Shown: positions 1-6,286 of the stretch, in pieces | Numbering within the stretch: position 1 is the stretch's first letter | Layout of the letters: each line of letters opens with the position of its first letter | Source: Bacteroidota bacterium | Lineage (GTDB): Bacteria > Bacteroidota > Ignavibacteria > UBA10030 > UBA8401 | Length of the DNA stretch: 11,079 nt | Direction of reading: 5' to 3' | Assembly (NCBI GenBank): GCA_030824175.1 | Contig: JAVBYH010000361.1 | Coordinates: forward strand, 1-11,079 | Translations under genes and position numbers: made by a program | Notes under the pieces: generated by a model | Seen by the model: the letters and a program-made list of their open reading frames with translations, nothing else | What the model was told of the DNA's origin: nothing | Database searches by the model: none

Positions 1-287
1 TTCATCCTCACCACAAGTACACCGTTCCGTTTTTCCGTGATCACGCGGCCGATGATGTTGTCGTCGGCTTCGATCCTGATCGATTGCTCGTCCGATTGGG
101 TCAGGTAGACTTTTCCGGGGGCCTGTATTTCGATGCCCTCGCACGCTCCCACGGTCCTTTGCTCTGAGCGAAGATTCGACGAGCCGTGGATCGAATCGTC
201 ATCGTTGATCGTTACGTGGCATCCGCCGACGAGCAGACCGCCGAGGATGAAGAGGAGGAGGCTTTTCAATGTCATGGAAGCATGCAT
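1..287 (-). CDS. DUF2807 (head GIN domain) lipoprotein, partial (3' end outside window)
   Basis: The minus-strand reading frame is open from an ATG at 287 to the left edge, giving 95 residues with no stop. The start is supported by AAGGA on the minus strand, seven bases upstream. The N-terminus is a lipoprotein signal, with a basic start, a long Leu-rich core and a lipobox ending VGGC (Cys about residue 23). A short polar linker follows. The rest matches the start of the DUF2807/head-GIN family: a conserved R-T-V turn, G-I-E-I-Q, V-Y-L-T-Q, then IRIEADDNIIGRVIT and NGVLVV. Members of this family form a right-handed beta-solenoid at the cell surface or in the periplasm, and their function is unknown. 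It is transcribed away from the FGE-fold gene at 481, so the two may share a control region. The family call is from recognised motifs only, and the C-terminal half is missing. Confidence 0.8.
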   Translation of the reverse strand, partial: MHASMTLKSLLLFILGGLLVGGCHVTINDDDSIHGSSNLRSEQRTVGACEGIEIQAPGKVYLTQSDEQSIRIEADDNIIGRVITEKRNGVLVVRM

Positions 288-480
288 GGGGGATCCTTCG
301 AATGTGCGTTTCACCGATGGGCGACGGGTTTCTATCCCTGTTTTACGTGTGACAGGTGAAAATTGTTTCACTGCCGCCTGTTCGTATCCGCACCTCCGCC
401 AAAAAAAAACGTGTTATATCAGTGAAAATTCCCTTATTATAAAGCGTAAAAACTCTCCACTTAATCGCGGATGTCGTGCC
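288..480. promoter_or_regulatory. Divergent intergenic region with repeated GTGAAA sites
   Basis: This gap separates two divergent lipoprotein genes and must hold both of their promoters. At 356-371 there is a 16-bp interrupted palindrome, GTGAAA-ATTG-TTTCAC. A half-site copy GTGAAAATT lies at 422-430, and an inverted half-site GTTTCAC lies at 308-314. This arrangement resembles a transcription-factor operator, but no regulator is known. An A-tract of nine bases lies at 401-409. A TATTAT at 435-440 could be a -10 box for the plus-strand gene, but no good -35 element pairs with it. The operator role is inferred. Confidence 0.3.
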
Positions 481-1368
481 ATGGCCCCCAACGTTTTCCT
501 TCTTGTGCTGTTGCTTACGGCCGGCGTCGCCGGATGTACAAAATTGTCGACGACGGAACCTGATCCGGTCATTCCACCCGTCGTTGACCAGGGAATGGTC
601 CGTGTCGATGGAGGATACTTCATCATGGGGAGCGCCCTTGGGGACGCCAATGAGAAGCCCATCCATTCCGTAACAGTGGGGGCGTTCTCCATGGACAAGT
701 ACGAGATCACGTTCGAGAAATGGACCGAGGTACGGAAGTGGGCCGCGGCGCATGGATATACCGACCTTCCGGCAGGCCGCAACGGATTCAATCCAGTGAC
801 GGAGAACAATCCGGTGACGGAAGTGAACTGGTACGATGTCGTGAAATGGTGCAACGCCCGATCGGAGAAGGACGGTTTCTCGCCGGTGTATTACACGAAC
901 AGCACGCACACGACTGTGTATCGGACAGGGGAACATGCCATCGCCGCCGAAGCTGTACACTGGACGGCGAACGGGTACCGTCTGCCGACGGAAGCTGAGT
1001 GGGAATACGCCGCACGCGGAGGCACACGGCCTGTCAACATGCCGTACAGCGGCGACAGCTCGATTGCCATCGTCGCATGGTATCATGTGACGTCCGGAAA
1101 TGTGACGCACCATGTCGGCACGAGATCGCCGAACGTGTTCGGCGTCTATGACATGAGCGGCAATGCGGCGGAATGGTGCTGGGATTGGTATGGCGCATAC
1201 ACGAGCGACTCGCAATCCGATCCGAAAGGCCCTGCGGTCGGCAGTTATCATCTGCTGCGCGGCGGTTCATTCAATACGAACGACTTTTCATGCCGTATAT
1301 TTTATCGCAACTACAGTTATCCGACCTACCGCTACTACAATCTCGGGTTCCGCTGCGTACAGGACTGA
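481..1368 (+). CDS. FGE-sulfatase-fold (SUMF1-like) lipoprotein; candidate variable binding protein
   Basis: The product has 295 residues. The frame stays open upstream to 133, but the ATG at 481 directly precedes a lipoprotein signal (Leu-rich core, VAGC, Cys19), so it was chosen; only a weak GCGGA lies upstream. After a Pro-rich linker (about 20-38), a formylglycine-generating-enzyme domain fills residues 39-295. Typical motifs are MVRVDGGYFIMGS, YEIT, NNPVTEVNWYDVVKWCN, RLPTEAEWEYAARGG, VYDMSGNAAEWCWDW, LLRGGSF and LGFRC. True FGEs oxidise a sulfatase cysteine using two C-terminal cysteines. Here the first is replaced by Thr266 and only Cys271 remains, so that activity is doubtful. The same C-type-lectin-like fold serves as a display scaffold in DGR targets such as Treponema TvpA, also a lipoprotein. 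The C-terminal Tyr/Asn-rich stretch fits that role. It is the first gene of a likely three-gene run. Confidence 0.85.
   Translation: MAPNVFLLVLLLTAGVAGCTKLSTTEPDPVIPPVVDQGMVRVDGGYFIMGSALGDANEKPIHSVTVGAFSMDKYEITFEKWTEVRKWAAAHGYTDLPAGRNGFNPVTENNPVTEVNWYDVVKWCNARSEKDGFSPVYYTNSTHTTVYRTGEHAIAAEAVHWTANGYRLPTEAEWEYAARGGTRPVNMPYSGDSSIAIVAWYHVTSGNVTHHVGTRSPNVFGVYDMSGNAAEWCWDWYGAYTSDSQSDPKGPAVGSYHLLRGGSFNTNDFSCRIFYRNYSYPTYRYYNLGFRCVQD
1258..1350 (+). other. Candidate DGR-type variable region in the FGE-fold lipoprotein
   Basis: This segment encodes residues 260-290, just before the end of the protein. Framework residues of the family (RGGS, C271-R272, R276, P281, R284, GF) are kept. The positions between them are Asn, Tyr, Phe, Asp, Ser and Thr. 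Of the 25 codons for residues 264-288, 21 end in C or T. Fifteen of them are AAY, TAY, GAY, AGY or TTY, all reachable from AAC/AAT by changing only adenines. In related FGE-fold proteins these positions are often runs of Asn. This is the pattern left by DGR mutagenic homing. No template repeat, reverse transcriptase or accessory gene was found in the window, so the template would have to be elsewhere. An ordinary fast-evolving loop is the main alternative. Confidence 0.4.
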
Positions 1369-1449
1369 GACATGCAGGCATCGTCAGTCACGGCGCAACA
1401 ACGACCGGAACAAACATTTGCAATCCCAATCATCGACTCTGGAGTGTTC

Positions 1450-3690
1450 ATGAAGCATATTGTTATCAGTCTGTTGTTCTTTGCATCGGTCTGCACTTCG
1501 CAGGAATTTTTTGTCGCACCGTCGGGCAGCGACGTGAACGCGGGCACCAAAGAACAGCCGTTCGCGTCGCTTGAACGGGCGGCCGCGGCGGTCCGCGCGT
1601 ATAAAAAATCGGACACCCGCGCGAAGAATATCACCGTGTGGATCCGCGGCGGACGATACGATCTGCTCCGTGAATTTTCGCTAAAGGCGGAGGATTCCGG
1701 AGAAAAGGATTGCACGGTGGAATACAAGGCATTCACCGGCGAGACCGTGCGCGTGACGGGCGGGGCATACCTGTTCCCCGAACATTTCACGCACGTCGCC
1801 GCCGCGGGCACGGGTGCCGGCACACTCGAGCGCATTCCGCCGGCCGCCCGGCCGCATGTACTCTCATATGATCTGAAGGCTCACGGCTTCACGGACTACG
1901 GCAGACACGATCAGATCGGTCACGGACTGAGCGTCAGTCCGGCTCCGATGGAAGTCTTCATCGACGGCCGCGCAATGACGCTCGCCCGCTACCCAAATAC
2001 GGGATTCATTCCCATCGGCACCGTGATCGATCCCGGTTCGGTGCCGAGGATCAAGGATTACTCCAACCGCGGCGGCACATTCGAATACACAGACACACGC
2101 CATGCGCGGTGGGCGAAGGCTGCGGATGTTTGGCTGCAGGGCACGTTCAAGGCGGGCTATGCGGACGACAAGATCCTCGTCGAGCGCATCGACACGGTGA
2201 AGAAGCTTGTGAAGCTTGCGTTCCCGCATCTCTACGGCATCGGGTCGGGCGAAAATTTCCAGCACTATGTCGCACTGAACCTGCTCGAGGAGCTGGACGA
2301 AGCGGGCGAGTACTATATCGACCGTGCGTCCGGCGTGTTGTATCTCTATCCGCCGCACGATATCGCGACGTCCGAAATCGCCATTTCACTCCTCGAGTCG
2401 CCGATCATCTCTCTTGTGAACGCTTCGAACGTCACGATCAGCGGCATCACGGTGGAGAACGGACGCGGCATCGGCATCTACATAGAAGGCGGCAGCGGCA
2501 ACACGATCGCCGGATGCACGGTGCGGAACGTGGGCACGTCGGGGATGTTCATGGGACAGGGGGCGCGGCAGCTCACGAAGGGCATCGCCATCGACGAGGA
2601 CTATGCGGGCGAACCCGTCTCGGGCCAGGTGGGCAACCTGCAGGGGCAATTATACAACAATACCGCTTGGGACAGGAACGGCGGCCGAAATCATCGCATC
2701 ATCAGCTGCGACGTGTATAACACAGGCGCCGGCGGCATCTACCTCAGCGGGGGAAGCAAGAAGGAGTTGAATGCAGGGAAGAGTATCGTCGAGAATTGCC
2801 GCGTGCACGATTATAACCGCCGCGTGAAATTCCTCTGGTCGGGCATTAATGTGGACGGATGCGGGAACATCGTGCGGCACAACGAGATCTTCAATTCGGA
2901 CTATCAGGGAATCTACGTGCACGGCAACGAGCATCTCTTCGAATATAATTACGTGCACAACGTCGCGGAGAATTCGAACGATGTTTCGGGATGGTATACC
3001 GGAAGGGACCCGAGCGACCGGGGAAACATCATCCGCTATAATTATTTCGAGAACATCGGACGGCCCGACAGGAAATGGACGATGGGCGTGTACTTCGACG
3101 ACGCCGCCTGCGACGCGCTTGTGGAAGGCAACATCTTCTACAAGGCCGGCTCGTACGGATCGGTGTACAGCAATGCCGGTCAGGACCTCACGGTGAGGAA
3201 CAACATCTTCATCGAATCCTCAGGACCCGCGCTGCAGCTGAAGTCCATGTGGTGGGACTTCGCCTCGGACCCCGGCAACTGGAAATACTACTTCGAGGAG
3301 AACGGGATCTACCGCAAACGGCTGACGACGTCGGTGGACATCAAGCGGGCGCCATACGCCAAAAAATATCCGCTGCTGCGAAACTGGCTGGACAAGACAC
3401 CGGACGGGAAGACCTATTACGGTATGTATCCCGAGCGCAACGTGTTCGAGAACAACGTGCTCTTCAAGTGCGAAGAAACGATACGCATGGTGGGCGAGCA
3501 TGCGAAATTCGACATCCGCAGCAATCTCATCGTGCACACGGATCCCGGTTTCGTCGATTACGGGAAGAAGAATTTTGCGTTGAAGGACGGCTCGGTTGTC
3601 TATCGGCAGCTGCCGGGATTCAAACCCATACCGTTTGGTTCGATCGGCCTGTACAAGGACGACTACCGGAAAAAAATCATCTCCCGGTAA
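1450..3690 (+). CDS. Secreted right-handed parallel beta-helix protein, GH141-like
   Basis: The product has 746 residues. The ATG at 1450 was chosen over an in-frame ATG at 1372 because GGAG lies five bases upstream and the signal peptide starts there, with cleavage probably near residues 17-18. The mature start, FFVAPSGSDVNAGT followed by QPFASLERAAAAVR and IRGGRYDL, is typical of secreted beta-helix glycosidases. So are the DSGE/VEYKAF/VTGGAYL block (about 80-110) and GEYYIDRASGVLYLYPP (about 285-300). From about residue 320 to 630 there are repeated short strands (NVTISGITVENG, NTIAGCTVRN, GIYLSGG, IVENCRVHDYN, NIVRHNEIFNS, LFEYNYVHNVA, LVEGNIFYKAG, LTVRNNIFIES) forming a parallel beta-helix. 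This architecture resembles GH141, whose known members act on fucosides in rhamnogalacturonan-II or on xylan. The substrate here cannot be assigned. There is no T9SS sorting domain. It sits 81 nt after the FGE-fold gene and 67 nt before the esterase gene, suggesting one transcription unit. Confidence 0.8.
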   Translation: MKHIVISLLFFASVCTSQEFFVAPSGSDVNAGTKEQPFASLERAAAAVRAYKKSDTRAKNITVWIRGGRYDLLREFSLKAEDSGEKDCTVEYKAFTGETVRVTGGAYLFPEHFTHVAAAGTGAGTLERIPPAARPHVLSYDLKAHGFTDYGRHDQIGHGLSVSPAPMEVFIDGRAMTLARYPNTGFIPIGTVIDPGSVPRIKDYSNRGGTFEYTDTRHARWAKAADVWLQGTFKAGYADDKILVERIDTVKKLVKLAFPHLYGIGSGENFQHYVALNLLEELDEAGEYYIDRASGVLYLYPPHDIATSEIAISLLESPIISLVNASNVTISGITVENGRGIGIYIEGGSGNTIAGCTVRNVGTSGMFMGQGARQLTKGIAIDEDYAGEPVSGQVGNLQGQLYNNTAWDRNGGRNHRIISCDVYNTGAGGIYLSGGSKKELNAGKSIVENCRVHDYNRRVKFLWSGINVDGCGNIVRHNEIFNSDYQGIYVHGNEHLFEYNYVHNVAENSNDVSGWYTGRDPSDRGNIIRYNYFENIGRPDRKWTMGVYFDDAACDALVEGNIFYKAGSYGSVYSNAGQDLTVRNNIFIESSGPALQLKSMWWDFASDPGNWKYYFEENGIYRKRLTTSVDIKRAPYAKKYPLLRNWLDKTPDGKTYYGMYPERNVFENNVLFKCEETIRMVGEHAKFDIRSNLIVHTDPGFVDYGKKNFALKDGSVVYRQLPGFKPIPFGSIGLYKDDYRKKIISR

Positions 3691-3714
3691 CATTATCGCA
3701 CGGTCATCCGTAGA

Positions 3715-3743
3715 TGGAACAATACTGGACACGTATTGTTCCA
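3715..3743 (+). repeat. Perfect 11-bp inverted repeat (hairpin) before the esterase gene
   Basis: TGGAACAATAC (3715-3725) and its exact reverse complement GTATTGTTCCA (3733-3743) enclose a seven-base loop, in the 67-nt gap between the beta-helix gene and the esterase gene. The stem ends 14 bases before the esterase ATG. No T-run follows, so a classical intrinsic terminator is unlikely. It could be an operator, an mRNA-processing or stabilising hairpin, or a translation-control element. The esterase gene has no visible Shine-Dalgarno site, which makes a translational role possible. Confidence 0.6.
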
Positions 3744-3757
3744 CTTCCAACTGACCC

Positions 3758-5677
3758 ATGAAAAAATTCACACTCGTCGTCTTGTTTCTGGCGTTCGCGG
3801 CCTCGGCCGCATTCGGCGCGACGGATTCCGTCGCCATTTCCTTCCTCGCCACGCAGCCGGTGGTGGACGGTCTTCCGGACGCGTCGCTCGCACATCTGCC
3901 CTGGCGGGAACTCACACCATCGGACGGAGCGGCCGGCGGAGCCGGACTGCCGCGCGTTCGATCGACGATGGCGTACGGTCCGTCCTATTTGTATCTGCTC
4001 ATTGAATCGGAAGGGGAGACGATCGTCGTCCGCGACCGCGCGTATCAAAATGGCGACGGATTCCATCTCGTCATTGCCCGGCCCGACACAGGAACAGTCA
4101 CGCGCGAGTTCTATGTGCTCCGCTTCTCGCCTGCCGACAGCGCACGCCGCATCCCTGCCAGAAAAGGCGTGTGGTATTACAATGTGGACCTCTCATCACG
4201 CCAGCTTGGTGGGCAGTCGAAATTTGTTTGTTCGACGACCGGCGGCAAAAGCTATTTCGAACTGCTTCTTGCGTGGAGCGACATCCATCCGTACCATCCG
4301 CGGTTCTCGGACAGCATCGGCGTCAACCTATGTTTCGTGAAGGCCGTCGGCGAGAAGGGGAAGCGCATGTACTTCCTGAAATACGACGCGAATATGCAGA
4401 GTGAACAGCGCGGGAGAACGTTTGTTAACGCCCGGTTCGCCAACCCGGGCCGGCTTCCACAGGCGACGACGCTCGCCCGGCTGCGTCGAAGCACTCTCCG
4501 CGCAGGCGATACGCTTCGCATCGATGTCCGGTCATTTTCGCCGGCCTGGACCGCGCGGTCGATGTACTGTTCAGTGCGATCGGCGGACAACGTTCGCTAC
4601 ATCGACCGGACCATTCAGATGCGATCGGCGGACAATGTCCGCTCCATCGACAGCACCGTGCAGCTTCAACAGGTGGCAGGGGAAACGATCACGGTCCCTC
4701 TTGGCGATCTCCCGCCGGGAGGATACAGGGTCGTTTGGCGTTCGTCGGACGAGTCGGAGGGAGAGATGCCGCTAACGGTCCTGCCCGGGGTCGCAATCGA
4801 TCGGGAAGCAGCGCTTCTCGACGCGATGGCTTCGAAGGGCATCTCCATGGGGACGATGGAGACGATGCGCTTCCGCCTGAACGACATCGGCGAAGAACTC
4901 GGACGATTGAAGCCGTACGAAACGGCGGGCACGATCAGGGAGGCATACTCCGCCTATCGCGAGGATGCTCGTCTGCTTGAGGCGGGAAATGATTTCTACA
5001 CTGCCAGGCGCGGCGTGTTCAGACGCGCGTTCCGATCGAAGATCGACGGAACTCTGCAGCCGTATTCGATCAAAGTGCCGCCGGACTTCGATCGCACGAA
5101 GCGGTATCCGCTCCTTGTCTTGCTTCACGGAAGCGGGTCCGACGACCGTACAATGGTGAACGGGACGCCGCTGTCGGAGAACGACTTCATCGAGATTGCC
5201 CCGTACGGCCGCGGCACGTCAAACTGCTTCACGACGGACCATGCGGAAAAAGATGTGAGGGAGGCGATCGACGACGCCATTCGCAATTATCCCATCGACA
5301 CCGCCGCGATCGTGATCGCGGGCTTTTCGATGGGCGGTTATGGCGCATACAGGGTGTTTTACGAATATCCGTTATTGTTCAGGGGTGTGGCGGTCTTCTC
5401 CGGTCATCCGAATCTTGCATCACGGTGGATCGGGCCGGGGCATCCGGATTTTCTCGATGAGGCGTATGCCGGTGTCTTCAGGGATGTCCCGGTGTTCGTG
5501 TATCACAGCAGGAACGACCTGAATTGCCCGTACGACTTAACTGTCTCGCTCGTAGATAAACTGCGGGGAGCCGGTGCGCGCGTCACATTCATCACGACGG
5601 AATCCGGCGGACATGGTGTCGTCGACGGCGATAACGCGGCGCACTATTACCGGTGGCTGTCCGGGTTGAAGCGTTGA
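3758..5677 (+). CDS. Secreted CBM9-like / alpha/beta-hydrolase esterase
   Basis: The product has 639 residues. The ATG at 3758 starts a clear signal peptide (MKKFTLVVLFLAFAASAAFG, cleavage near residue 20), although no Shine-Dalgarno site is visible. Residues about 25-215 look like a CBM9-like/DOMON beta-sandwich: VVDGLPDASL, YLYLLIESEG, DGFHLVIARPDTG, FELLLAWSDI and GVNLCF. A beta-rich middle region (about 225-345) contains a 15-residue duplication. A helical linker follows. The C-terminal hydrolase begins near residue 430 with YSIKVPPDFD and YPLLVLLHGSG. The nucleophile elbow is GFSMGG with Ser524, the acid is probably Asp587 in HSRND, and the base His619 in GGHG. This layout matches secreted carbohydrate esterases of the feruloyl/acetyl-xylan type and related PHB-depolymerase-like enzymes. 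A peptidase or another esterase substrate remains possible. Following the GH141-like gene, it probably removes ester groups from the same polysaccharide; this is inference from neighbours. Confidence 0.8.
   Translation: MKKFTLVVLFLAFAASAAFGATDSVAISFLATQPVVDGLPDASLAHLPWRELTPSDGAAGGAGLPRVRSTMAYGPSYLYLLIESEGETIVVRDRAYQNGDGFHLVIARPDTGTVTREFYVLRFSPADSARRIPARKGVWYYNVDLSSRQLGGQSKFVCSTTGGKSYFELLLAWSDIHPYHPRFSDSIGVNLCFVKAVGEKGKRMYFLKYDANMQSEQRGRTFVNARFANPGRLPQATTLARLRRSTLRAGDTLRIDVRSFSPAWTARSMYCSVRSADNVRYIDRTIQMRSADNVRSIDSTVQLQQVAGETITVPLGDLPPGGYRVVWRSSDESEGEMPLTVLPGVAIDREAALLDAMASKGISMGTMETMRFRLNDIGEELGRLKPYETAGTIREAYSAYREDARLLEAGNDFYTARRGVFRRAFRSKIDGTLQPYSIKVPPDFDRTKRYPLLVLLHGSGSDDRTMVNGTPLSENDFIEIAPYGRGTSNCFTTDHAEKDVREAIDDAIRNYPIDTAAIVIAGFSMGGYGAYRVFYEYPLLFRGVAVFSGHPNLASRWIGPGHPDFLDEAYAGVFRDVPVFVYHSRNDLNCPYDLTVSLVDKLRGAGARVTFITTESGGHGVVDGDNAAHYYRWLSGLKR
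4577..4666 (+). repeat. Two tandem 45-bp units within the esterase gene
   Basis: Two consecutive in-frame 45-bp units encode RSADNVRYIDRTIQM (residues 274-288) and RSADNVRSIDSTVQL (289-303). The first ten bases or so are identical, and the rest differ at scattered sites, including synonymous ones (AAC/AAT, GTT/GTC). This indicates an older duplication rather than an assembly artefact. Each unit is long enough for two short beta-strands, so the duplication may have added a hairpin to the middle beta domain. Confidence 0.85.
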
Positions 5678-6286
5678 TCAGAATTTAAAGTTGCGCTTTC
5701 TTCCGGGGGCACGCGTGATCGTGCTTCTGTCGATCCCTTCCGGAAATCCGGCCGGGAAGCGGGCGAACGGAATCATTTCTTCGCACTGCGCCGGGGAATA
5801 ATCGGAGACGGGTGTGAACGAACGGTCGATGGCTACGATGGTGCCGCCGATGATCCACATCGGTCCCGTGAGAAGGAAGCTGAACCAGCCGTTCGCGATG
5901 GTCGAGAGATACCCGAAGACGGAGAGTCCGGCGACGCCATCACTGTTCGAATCGAATTGCGTAAGCCTCACGAAAATGAGCGCCGTTCGCGGGACCACAC
6001 GGAGGCCGGGAGCCGCCACGTAGAGAGAATCGGCAGACACCGCGATCAATTCGCCGCCGAACGATTCCGTTGTCGCCTCTGGTCGAGGCGGCTTCACTTT
6101 CACCCACACCCAGCTGCCATAGACATGCGTCGGCATGTCCTCCGACGGCCTGCTCCATGCGGCAGGCTCATGTGTTGCGGCGCAGCCGCCGGACAGGAAC
6201 AACGCGGCGGCGGCCGCCAGAAGCAGCGCACCGAGCCGCGCACCGAGACGTACACCGAGCGATGCCGAGCGCACATTATCGCGCAT
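5678..6286 (-). CDS. Putative lipoprotein with hydrophobic C-terminal half, unknown function
   Basis: The product has 202 residues. The start at 6286 has a strong GGAGGA site six bases upstream on the minus strand; the frame extends 20 codons further but without a signal. The N-terminus is Arg-rich, followed by an Ala/Leu core and LFLSGGC (Cys35), a slightly irregular lipobox. A small beta-rich region follows (HVYGSWVWVKVK, GGELIAVSADSLYVA, ALIFVRL). A hydrophobic stretch comes next (about 118-154, GLSVFGYLSTIANGWFSFLL then GPMWIIGGTIVAIDRS), which could be one or two membrane segments or a buried core. The family is not recognised. It overlaps the upstream lipoprotein gene by 11 bases, which points to translational coupling and a joint job in the envelope. 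Its stop touches the stop of the convergent esterase gene. Confidence 0.75.
   Translation of the reverse strand: MRDNVRSASLGVRLGARLGALLLAAAAALFLSGGCAATHEPAAWSRPSEDMPTHVYGSWVWVKVKPPRPEATTESFGGELIAVSADSLYVAAPGLRVVPRTALIFVRLTQFDSNSDGVAGLSVFGYLSTIANGWFSFLLTGPMWIIGGTIVAIDRSFTPVSDYSPAQCEEMIPFARFPAGFPEGIDRSTITRAPGRKRNFKF

Noticed and set aside
133..480. N-terminal extension of the FGE-fold gene to an ATG at 133
   Set aside because: The extension would overlap the divergent DUF2807 gene and bury the lipoprotein signal inside the protein. The start at 481 puts the lipobox at residue 19.
343..1251. 302-codon minus-strand open frame opposite the FGE-fold gene
   Set aside because: It is rich in Arg/His/Val with no recognisable motif and lies exactly opposite a gene with clear FGE motifs. 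GC-rich coding sequence commonly leaves such antisense frames.
481..1368. Canonical sulfatase-activating formylglycine-generating enzyme
   Set aside because: One of the two catalytic cysteines is replaced by Thr266, the protein is a lipoprotein, and no sulfatase is nearby.
3715..3743. Rho-independent terminator for the beta-helix gene
   Set aside because: The stem is AT-rich in its upper half and no T-run follows on the plus strand, so it does not meet the usual form.
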